From NCBI RefSeq assembly GCF_900108185.1, contig NZ_FNVA01000003.1, forward strand, positions 558,001 through 622,000: a stretch of 64,000 bases of DNA. The letters are read 5' to 3'. A model generated the notes under the pieces. It worked only from the letters and a program-made list of their open reading frames with translations. It made no database searches and was not told the origin of the DNA. The DNA is from Bryocella elongata (lineage in GTDB: Bacteria > Acidobacteriota > Terriglobia > Terriglobales > Acidobacteriaceae). Below, one piece after another: positions 37,160 to 43,568 of the stretch (positions are counted from its first letter, which is position 1; each line of letters begins with the position of its first letter). A program made the position numbers and the translations under genes.

Positions 37160-37384
37160 GTGGAGACGACGCGCAGCGGCGCTTTCTCGGGATGGACTGT
37201 GCGGAGGCTCACGCCTGCCGGAGCGCGTAGCGAGCGGCAGCTCTACTGGGCTGGCAAGAGCATTCCAGAGCGCCTCACGGCTATGAACCAGCTCAACGAG
37301 CGCATGCGCGCAATGCGAGGGGAAGCGATCCATGAACAGCAAGCAGATCTCACTGCTACGCGCGTTCCTCGCGGCCGGCGTTGA
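37160..37384 (+). CDS. Small ORF overlapping a nucleotidyltransferase gene; possible partner
   Basis: A 74-residue candidate starting at GTG. It has basic, polar content with LYWAGKSIPERLTAMNQLNERM, a helix-rich segment of the kind I recall in short proteins encoded just before minimal nucleotidyltransferases (YW...PxERLxAxxxLxxR). It overlaps the nucleotidyltransferase gene by 53 bases in another frame, and its start has no good ribosome site. It is not a shadow of the downstream gene because most of it lies upstream. Evidence is modest. Confidence 0.45.
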   Translation: METTRSGAFSGWTVRRLTPAGARSERQLYWAGKSIPERLTAMNQLNERMRAMRGEAIHEQQADLTATRVPRGRR

Positions 37385-37787
37385 TTTTGCAGTTGTAGGT
37401 GGCGTCGCCGTGAATGCGCATGGTTATGTGCGTGCGACCAACGATCTGGATCTCTTCATCCGCCCCTCCGAGGACAACGCGTGTGTTGCCTTCCGCGCTC
37501 TACAGGATCTTGGCGTTTCGCTCGAAGGCCTGGAGCCCGCCGATCTCCTGAGCGACTACGACAATCTTCGTTTCGGCCCACAGGAAGATCACATCGACAT
37601 TCTGGCCTCCATCGGCGAGATGTCCTTCGATCAGGTCTGGAAAAACCGCATTGTTGTCCCCATGGAGGGTCTTCGAGTCCCATTCATCTCGAAGGCCGAT
37701 CTCGTGGAGAACAAGCGCCAAGTGGGGCGCCTGAGAGACCTCGCCGACATCGAGGAACTGAATGCCCTGCCAGACGAATCCCTTTGA
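37332..37787 (+). CDS. Minimal nucleotidyltransferase (DUF6036/AbiEii-like)
   Basis: A 151-residue nucleotidyltransferase-fold protein: VVGGVAVNAHG (GG motif, about residues 22-32), the metal-binding DLDLF at residues 38-42, and a third acidic residue in DHIDILAS near residue 88. An AGGGGAA ribosome site precedes the ATG. Such proteins act in type IV or MNT/HEPN toxin-antitoxin systems or modify tRNA or proteins; no HEPN partner is visible, but a small ORF overlaps its 5' end. Confidence 0.82.
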   Translation: MNSKQISLLRAFLAAGVDFAVVGGVAVNAHGYVRATNDLDLFIRPSEDNACVAFRALQDLGVSLEGLEPADLLSDYDNLRFGPQEDHIDILASIGEMSFDQVWKNRIVVPMEGLRVPFISKADLVENKRQVGRLRDLADIEELNALPDESL

Positions 37788-37792
37788 CCCGG

Positions 37793-39022
37793 TTATCCCC
37801 GAAACAAGTGCGGCACAAAGCTAGAGAGGTTCCCCGTGATCGGCCCTGCATCTTCGCGGATGCCCATGCCCCCGCACTCCTGGTCGATCATCCACAGCCC
37901 CAGCACCGGCCAGCGCATCGCAGGATTCGCAGGGTTGTCCGTAGCCGCCGGATCGCGGAAGCTCACCGCAGGCCCCAATCGCTGGTCGATCTGCCTGCGG
38001 TCCGTGTAAGGCCCTTCGGTACTGATCACCTTGCCATGCGGCGTCACCATCGTCAGGTTCTGGCCCTCGCGCGAGTGCATCGGCTTCCGCACCCAGCCGG
38101 GATCGGGTTGCCATCCTGAAGCCGCATCCACAAACTTCGCCTCCAGCAACAACTCATGCCCCGGATACATCTCCCACAGCACCGGCAGCAGCCCCTTGTT
38201 GCTCAGCAGCATCTTCCAGATCGGTTCGATCCAGGTGACGTCCTTGTACGTCTGCAGGCATTCGCTCGCAAACGCTTCGTCCATCATCGTCTCCCACGGA
38301 TAGAGCTTGAAGATCGTGCGCATCGCATTCTCTTCCGGGGCCGTATCGACGAAGGCCTGCTTCTGATCGTTCCAGCCAATGTCCTGAATCAGCATCTGCC
38401 GTGTCGCGATCCCCGCCTGCTCCGCCGTGTCACGCAGATACGCCACCGTCAGCAGGTCCTCGGGATAGTCCGCGCTCGCAAAGTACACCGGCTTCTGCAG
38501 ATAGCCTTCGATGTCCTTCCACTTCGCAATCAGCCGCTCGTGCAGGCTGTTGAACTGGTCCGCGTTGGCGATATGCGTGGGCGCTTTGCCGCTGCGCACA
38601 TCTTCGAGCCAGTACCACTGCACCACCGCGGCCTCAAGCAACGACGTCGGTGTGTCGGCGTTATACTCCAGCAGCTTGGGCGGGGCGCTGCCGTTGTAGA
38701 GCACGTCAAAGCGCCCATACAGCGCAGGAGGCTCCTGCTCCCACGCCCACTCGATCATCGGCACAGCCTCTGCAGGAATCTCCAGCTGCTCATACCGCTT
38801 TTCGTCGATTACCTTCTGCGCCGCCGCGAGACACATCTCCTGCAGCGTGTTGGCCGCAGCCTCCAGCTGATCGACCTCAGCCGACGTGAACTCATAGCAG
38901 GCGGACTCATCCCAGTACGGTCTGCTGCCTGGCGCCAGCGCCTCCGGCGTATGGAACGTCAGTCCCTGTGCTTCGACGGTGGCCTGCCAGTTGTCGCGTG
39001 GTTTGATTGCATGTCGCTGCAT
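37793..39022 (-). CDS. ygiC: Glutathionylspermidine synthase-like ATP-grasp ligase (YgiC type)
   Basis: A 409-residue protein matching the GSP-synthase/YgiC family over its length: YWDESACYEFTSAEVDQLE, GRFDVLYNGSAPPKLLEYNADTPTSLLEAAV, the LEAKFVDAASGW and VRKPMHSREGQN ATP-grasp motifs, and a C-terminal VLGLWMIDQECGGMGIREDAGPIT. It would form an amide bond with ATP; the substrate is unknown for YgiC. The ATG overlaps the stop of the Gly-rich lipoprotein gene (TAATG), mirroring E. coli ygiB-ygiC. Confidence 0.88.
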   Translation of the reverse strand: MQRHAIKPRDNWQATVEAQGLTFHTPEALAPGSRPYWDESACYEFTSAEVDQLEAAANTLQEMCLAAAQKVIDEKRYEQLEIPAEAVPMIEWAWEQEPPALYGRFDVLYNGSAPPKLLEYNADTPTSLLEAAVVQWYWLEDVRSGKAPTHIANADQFNSLHERLIAKWKDIEGYLQKPVYFASADYPEDLLTVAYLRDTAEQAGIATRQMLIQDIGWNDQKQAFVDTAPEENAMRTIFKLYPWETMMDEAFASECLQTYKDVTWIEPIWKMLLSNKGLLPVLWEMYPGHELLLEAKFVDAASGWQPDPGWVRKPMHSREGQNLTMVTPHGKVISTEGPYTDRRQIDQRLGPAVSFRDPAATDNPANPAMRWPVLGLWMIDQECGGMGIREDAGPITGNLSSFVPHLFRG

Positions 39023-39426
39023 TACTCTCCGCCCCCGCCACCATGTCCGCCTTCGCCGCCCGAAAAGCTGGAACCGAAGCCCCCGCGTGAGGTACCCGAC
39101 CCAACCGAGTAGCTATGCCCTGGTGTCGGCATATATCCTCCGCCGCTAACGAAGCTGCCAAATCCGCCGCCCGAGCCACCGTAGTAATACCGATAGATGT
39201 GCGGATAGAAGATCCCGTTGTCGTAGTGGCCGCCGTTGTTGTTCAGGTCGCCCACGGCCGTCTGCCCCGGCTGCAATCCCTGGCAGAACTTCGCGTCGAC
39301 AATGCGGCCCTGCTCATCCACGCAGCGCTGCGGGTCGGTTGTATGGCAGCCCGTCAGCAGCGCCGCTGCCGAGGCCGCAAGGATCGGCGCCATCACCTGC
39401 TGCGAACGCCTGTTGCTTCGTCCCAT
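39022..39426 (-). CDS. Gly-rich lipoprotein, YgiB-like
   Basis: A 134-residue lipoprotein (LLTGC at residues 23-27) with Cys at CVDEQGRIVDAKFC, then a Gly/Ser/Tyr-rich half ending TSRGGFGSSFSGGEGGHG. YgiB (DUF1190) likewise has a lipobox, a short Cys-containing part, and a TRGGFGxS end, and is encoded before ygiC. The similarity is short but the gene order agrees. It would be an envelope protein whose partner is the YgiC-like ligase. Confidence 0.65.
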   Translation of the reverse strand: MGRSNRRSQQVMAPILAASAAALLTGCHTTDPQRCVDEQGRIVDAKFCQGLQPGQTAVGDLNNNGGHYDNGIFYPHIYRYYYGGSGGGFGSFVSGGGYMPTPGHSYSVGSGTSRGGFGSSFSGGEGGHGGGGGE

Positions 39427-39545
39427 GGGGGATCCCTGTCTCCGGTTGACTGTCGCGATGTGGTTGCGAACATCTTAGCCGACCACCCAGCCAAGAGCCA
39501 TGACAAGACCGCGCGCCGGAAGTGACCCTGACACCCCAGCGCGCG

Positions 39546-39782
39546 TCAGCTTCCAGCGCCGAGCACGAAGAGCGTGGCCACCGCAGCGCCGATCCACGGC
39601 GCGGGATGCTCCGCAAAGCTCTGCCCAAATCCACCGAAGGCGGTCGAGCCTTCGCCCGATCCGTTAGAGGACGATGTCATCGTCACAGGCGTCGGCTGCG
39701 TCTGCGCACGCGCTCCCCCGTGCATCGCCGCCGCCGCAGCGGCAGCCAGCAGGGGAGCGATCACACTGCGCGAACGTCGCAT
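39546..39782 (-). CDS. Short YgiB-like secreted or membrane protein
   Basis: A 78-residue protein: N-terminus MRRSRSVIAPLLAAAAAAA (signal-like), then a TAFGGFGQSFAEHP segment and a C-terminal hydrophobic helix (PWIGAAVATLFVLGAG). Its N-terminus and FGGFGxSF motif parallel the next gene downstream, suggesting a duplication. The ribosome site is weak, so the start is uncertain. Confidence 0.5.
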   Translation of the reverse strand: MRRSRSVIAPLLAAAAAAAMHGGARAQTQPTPVTMTSSSNGSGEGSTAFGGFGQSFAEHPAPWIGAAVATLFVLGAGS

Positions 39783-39889
39783 CCAGAAAGAATAATCGCG
39801 ACGGGCCGAATCCGCGCCTCCGCCTTTCGTCCCGCACCCGTACGAGAGACAATAACCACCGAAGGCCTACCTCACCGCCAGGAGCCGCC

Positions 39890-40270
39890 ATGCCGGAAGA
39901 CCCGATCCGCGAAGCCCTCGATGCCCATTGGCGCGCCTCCGCCGCAGGCGACCTCGAAGCCGAGCACGCCATCTACGCCGATGATTCCATCTGCGACTAT
40001 CCGCAGTCTGGCGAGCGCATCTTCGGACGCGCCAACCTGCAGGCCCTGCGCGGCCATCATCCCGGCAAACCCTCTGGCTTCACCGTCAAGCGCATCCTCG
40101 GCGCAGGCAATCTCTGGGTGACGGAGTACACCATCACCTACCAGGGCAAGCCCGCCTTCACGGTCAGCATCATGGAGTTCCGCAACGGCAAAGTCGTCCA
40201 CGAGACGCAGTATTTCGCCGATCCCTTTGAGGCTCCGTCCTGGCGAAGCCAATGGGTCGAGCGAGCTTAG
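39890..40270 (+). CDS. SnoaL-like NTF2-fold protein
   Basis: A 126-residue cytoplasmic NTF2-like protein: ALDAHWRASAAGDLEAEHAIY, DDSICDYPQSGERIFGRANL and FRNGKVVHETQYFADPFEAP at the end, typical for SnoaL-like polyketide-cyclase-fold proteins. No catalytic residue can be assigned. ATG 39890 has AGGAG seven bases before it. It is divergent from the Gly-rich gene pair and convergent with the DsbA-like gene. Confidence 0.82.
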   Translation: MPEDPIREALDAHWRASAAGDLEAEHAIYADDSICDYPQSGERIFGRANLQALRGHHPGKPSGFTVKRILGAGNLWVTEYTITYQGKPAFTVSIMEFRNGKVVHETQYFADPFEAPSWRSQWVERA

Positions 40271-40293
40271 TGCGCTCTGTCTAAAACCCGCTA

Positions 40294-41343
40294 TTACCTG
40301 CCCGAAGGCGCCTTCGCCGCCGGAGCAGCTGCAGGTGTCGCCGGAGCAGCCGGCTTCGGCTCGACATACGGCGCGGGAGGCGTCACGCCCTCCGCCCGCA
40401 GCGCATCGTCGATCACCTGGAAGATGAACTCCACCGGCACAGCGCCATCCACCTTGTCGCCGTTGATGAACAGCGACGGTGTGGCTTCAATGCCCAGGCT
40501 CGTGCCCAGCTTCTGCGACTCCGCAATCGACCGCGTGTCGTTGGTCTTGATACAGGCCGTCAGCTTCGCATCGTCGAGCTTCTGCGCCTTGGCCTGCTCA
40601 TGCGCCAGCGCGTCCAGCTGCTCGGTCGCACGCGGAAGCGTCTTCTCCGCCTTCGGATCCTTGGGGTCCGCGCCCATCTCGGAAGCATGCGCGTGGACGT
40701 AGTCCACCATGTTCCAGTAGCCCGGTGTGCTCTGCTCGGCAACGCAGTTCACATCCAGCGCGGCGTGCATCGCCCAGGGGTGCTGCTCCAGCGGAAAGTC
40801 CTTGTACACGAAGCGAACCTTGTCGCCATAGCGCTGTGTCAGCAGCGGAAAGATCGATTCATGCAGCCGCGCGCAGTACGGGCACTCCAGGTCATCGAAG
40901 CCCACGATGATCACCGGCGCTGCCTCTGTGCCGCCCCGCGCTGGACGCCCCGCGGAAGACAGCATCTCGCGAGGCTTTACCGGCAGCGTGTACTTCGTCA
41001 GCTGAGCCAGCGTTGCTCCATCGTTCGACACCAGGAAGGTGATCGGCCGCGAAGCCTTGCCATCGGACTCGAACGTGATCGATATCGTCGAGAACCCCGG
41101 AACCTCGGACGACGCCGGCACGCTGATGTGGATCGTCGACATCGGCGGCAGGTTCGCCTTCTGCCGCAGGAGCACCTCAACGCGCCGCGATTCCTCCAGC
41201 GACAGCGGAGTCCCCGGCTTGACAGTGGTGCCCGTCAACGCCGGAGTCTGCGCATGGCAGCCCAGGGTAGCAAGCGTGGCGGCGAAAAGGAGCGAGGGAA
41301 GGCAACGGGACAGCACGTTCTGATTATTGCAGGAGGGAAGCAT
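40294..41343 (-). CDS. DsbA-like thioredoxin-fold lipoprotein
   Basis: A 349-residue protein: a hydrophobic N-terminus ending in a lipobox-like ATLGC, an N-terminal domain (residues 50-130), then a DsbA/DSBA-like thioredoxin domain with the CPYC active site in FDDLECPYCARLHESIFPLL and the cis-Pro segment GIEATPSLFINGDKV. It ends in a Pro/Ala-rich tail. It would act as a periplasmic disulfide oxidase, reductase or isomerase. The gene starts directly at the edge of an octamer repeat array; no ribosome site is visible, so the start is open. Confidence 0.82.
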   Translation of the reverse strand: MLPSCNNQNVLSRCLPSLLFAATLATLGCHAQTPALTGTTVKPGTPLSLEESRRVEVLLRQKANLPPMSTIHISVPASSEVPGFSTISITFESDGKASRPITFLVSNDGATLAQLTKYTLPVKPREMLSSAGRPARGGTEAAPVIIVGFDDLECPYCARLHESIFPLLTQRYGDKVRFVYKDFPLEQHPWAMHAALDVNCVAEQSTPGYWNMVDYVHAHASEMGADPKDPKAEKTLPRATEQLDALAHEQAKAQKLDDAKLTACIKTNDTRSIAESQKLGTSLGIEATPSLFINGDKVDGAVPVEFIFQVIDDALRAEGVTPPAPYVEPKPAAPATPAAAPAAKAPSGR

Positions 41344-41350
41344 ATGGAGC

Positions 41351-41438
41351 GGAACAGCGGAACAGCGGAACAGCGGAACAGCGGAACAGCGGAACAGCGG
41401 AACAGCGGAACAGCGGAACAGCGGAACAGCGGAACAGC
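41351..41438. repeat. Octamer tandem array (GGAACAGC)x11, left arm
   Basis: Eleven perfect copies of GGAACAGC, 88 bases, lying 8 bases before the DsbA-like gene start (minus strand) and 6 bases after the four-helix-bundle stop. The period of eight means all frames stay open through it. It is the reverse complement of the unit in the array at 41881-41928. Confidence 0.95.
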
Positions 41439-41443
41439 GGAAT

Positions 41444-41833
41444 TCAGACTTGAGGGGAATCTTTGGGCGGTTGCTTTGTTTCTGCCAGCTTGTCCATGAA
41501 AGACACGAGCATCTTCCCGACCTCATCCGAAAGTGCCGTAACGCGATCAAGCGCTGGGGGTTCACCGAAGCCAAGTTCTCGCGCGATGAGGAGTTGGGTT
41601 TGCAGCTCCATGTTGGAGCCGCGCGAGATCGAAAGGAACGCTTTGAAGTCCCGGCGGGTCTGCCGTCCCCAACCCTCTGCAATATTGCTCGCAATGGACA
41701 CGCTCGCTCGCCGCATCTGCGAGCTAATGCCGTAGACCTCTTCGCGCGGGAATCCTGCTGTAAGCCGGTACACAGCGACGCTCAACTGAACGGAGCGCTG
41801 CCAAACCGTCAGTTCCTTGAAACTCTTCGCCAT
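41444..41833 (-). CDS. Four-helix-bundle protein (23S rRNA-intervening-sequence/bAvd type)
   Basis: A 129-residue four-helix-bundle protein of the TIGR02436 type: FKELTVWQRSVQLSVAVY, REEVYGISSQMRRASVSIAS, NIAEGWGR and ELQTQLLIARELGF. Members occur inside 23S rRNA intervening sequences, as Avd in diversity-generating retroelements and as scattered singles; the basic pentamer binds nucleic acid. GGAGAG precedes the ATG. The gene is bracketed by inverted octamer arrays. Confidence 0.92.
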   Translation of the reverse strand: MAKSFKELTVWQRSVQLSVAVYRLTAGFPREEVYGISSQMRRASVSIASNIAEGWGRQTRRDFKAFLSISRGSNMELQTQLLIARELGFGEPPALDRVTALSDEVGKMLVSFMDKLAETKQPPKDSPQV

Positions 41834-41880
41834 CGTTCGCTCTCCAGCTCTGCGTCGCGAATGACCCGGGCCCAGTCCAA

Positions 41881-41928
41881 CTGTTCTGCTGTTCTGCTGT
41901 TCTGCTGTTCTGCTGTTCCGCTGTTCCG
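41881..41928. repeat. Octamer tandem array, right arm (4x CTGTTCTG, 2x CTGTTCCG)
   Basis: Six octamers in opposite orientation to the left array. The two CTGTTCCG units are the exact reverse complement of the left-array unit and the other four carry one C-to-T change. It lies 7 bases before the RDD stop (minus strand) and about 50 bases before the four-helix-bundle start. Confidence 0.92.
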
Positions 41929-41934
41929 CTGCCC

Positions 41935-43464
41935 CTAATACTCCCGTGGGTACATCCGAGACATCCGGTCGTGCCAGGCCAGCCGCTCGCTATCCACGGC
42001 CATCCACAGCACGCCCATGCCTGCGGGGGCAGCGGCCACCAGCATCGTTCCAACACGGCGGCGCATGGCGCGGCGCGACGGATTGTCATCCGTGAAGGTG
42101 CACAGCGCCAGCCGCGCCAGTCGCATTCCGGGTGTAGCTTCGCTCAGCGTGAAGAAAAGCAGCTCGTACATCACGAAGATGCCCAGTAGCACGCCAGCTG
42201 AGATCGCCCCCAGCGTGGTCAGCTTTTCCGTCGTCAGCACATGCGGCGCGATCTTCGCGAAGACCGTCGCAAAGGCCACAAATCCCAGCGCTACCAGCGT
42301 GCCATCCACCACCATCGACATCGCCCGGCGCTCCAGCGAAGCCGGGTGTACCGGCACCGGGATATGGACATCTGCGGGCAGCATCGGCATGTCCGCCAGC
42401 GGATCTTCGATCCGCAGCACCGGCTCATCGAGCACCATACCGTGCCACTCCGCCGCCGATGACGGCTCCTCGACCACCTCGTAGCTCACCAGCTCCGGCT
42501 CGACCTCGAAGATCCGCAGCTGCGACTCCGGCTCTTCTTCATCGCGCAGCGGTCCCTCGGCGAGGCGCGGACGCACCTTGCGCGGCGCCACGATCAGCCG
42601 TGGAAACTCGATCAGGTTCCCCGGAATCGGCGTCAGCTCCAGCGAGTGCCCATCGAACGCCTCGGAGTGCCGGAAGGCCAGCTCGGCCTCCAGCGTCTCC
42701 ATCTCCTGCTCGGAGGCCTCTTCGGGCGCAAACCCTGCCGTTGCTCCGCCGGAGTTCACCCGTCGCACCCCCGTCGGGGGCTGCGGAGCGAGTTCCCCTG
42801 CCAGCTGTACTCGCAACTTCGGCGGCTCCACGGGAACCATCGACTCGATCGCAGGCGTGGAGAAGAACTCGGAATCATCGAAGAAGGAAGGCGGCGGAGG
42901 TTCCGGGGCCCGGGCCGTCTCGACTCGCGCTGCCTCGACTCGTGCCTTCGCCACCGGCTCTTCCACAACTTGAATGGCGGGCGCCGGAGTCTCCACCAAC
43001 CTCGGATTCGGCGCGGATTCGGCGCGGTACTGCTCCAGCTCGACCAGCAGCTGGCGCTGAGCGTCTGCAATCGCGCGTGCGTTCCGCGCGGCGACCTCGG
43101 CCTCGGCCTGTGCCCGCTCCAGAGCCTTTTCGGACTCCTGTGCCAGGAACTCTCTGTAGCTCACACTTTGCTCGTAACGCGCGGCTACCTTCTCCCTCAC
43201 GCGGGATGCGGCGCCGCGTCCAGCTCCGTTCGCACGCAGGGCCCGGGCGCGCTCCTCCGCCTCGGCCTCCTGCGCCTGCACGACCGCCCGGCGATTGCGA
43301 TGCTCCGCCAGCCGTTCTGCTGCAAACTGCTTCAGAGCCAACGATCCCTGGGTCTGAGTCGCGTAGCCGTCCTGGCTGATCTCGCCGTTCTCCCCGGTCA
43401 TGCTGCTCTCCTGCATCTCTTGCCGCGCCGCTTCACGCATCACTGCTTTGCTCTCCTGGCCCAT
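41935..43464 (-). CDS. RDD-family membrane protein with long charged N-terminal region
   Basis: A 509-residue protein: residues 45-195 are Ala/Glu/Arg-rich and predicted coiled coil (FAAERLAEHRNRRAVVQAQE, LAQESEKALERAQAEAE), residues 200-370 are acidic and Pro-rich, and the last 130 residues form an RDD domain with TM segments (MVVDGTLVALGFVAF, LLGIFVMYELLFFTL, EATPGMRLARLAL). RDD proteins are poorly understood membrane transporters or scaffolds; the large coiled region is unusual. Divergent from lptD. Confidence 0.8.
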   Translation of the reverse strand: MGQESKAVMREAARQEMQESSMTGENGEISQDGYATQTQGSLALKQFAAERLAEHRNRRAVVQAQEAEAEERARALRANGAGRGAASRVREKVAARYEQSVSYREFLAQESEKALERAQAEAEVAARNARAIADAQRQLLVELEQYRAESAPNPRLVETPAPAIQVVEEPVAKARVEAARVETARAPEPPPPSFFDDSEFFSTPAIESMVPVEPPKLRVQLAGELAPQPPTGVRRVNSGGATAGFAPEEASEQEMETLEAELAFRHSEAFDGHSLELTPIPGNLIEFPRLIVAPRKVRPRLAEGPLRDEEEPESQLRIFEVEPELVSYEVVEEPSSAAEWHGMVLDEPVLRIEDPLADMPMLPADVHIPVPVHPASLERRAMSMVVDGTLVALGFVAFATVFAKIAPHVLTTEKLTTLGAISAGVLLGIFVMYELLFFTLSEATPGMRLARLALCTFTDDNPSRRAMRRRVGTMLVAAAPAGMGVLWMAVDSERLAWHDRMSRMYPREY

Positions 43465-43568
43465 TTTTCACGCTTCGTCGTGGCTCTTGCCGTCATGCCA
43501 CCTCTTGGGGATCTCGGCGGATCGTGCCGCCGCAACGAAGCTGAGGTGAAATCGTCTAATCTCAAGTC

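Noticed and set aside
36434-37384. A 316-codon plus-strand frame across the VHPPH copy 3 region
   Set aside because: Its 5' three quarters are antisense to copy 3. Only the last part, from GTG 37160, lies outside that gene and was kept as a small candidate ORF.
41351-41438. CRISPR-like array
   Set aside because: The units are contiguous 8-mers without spacers and no cas gene is present; it is a simple tandem repeat.
40294-41694. A 466-residue form of the DsbA-like protein starting inside the four-helix-bundle gene
   Set aside because: Its N-terminal part is a CSAVPLFR repeat translated from the octamer array and an antisense stretch of another gene; a normal lipoprotein signal begins at 41343.
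41444-41833. 23S rRNA intervening sequence
   Set aside because: The four-helix-bundle protein fits, but there is no rRNA on either side within the window.
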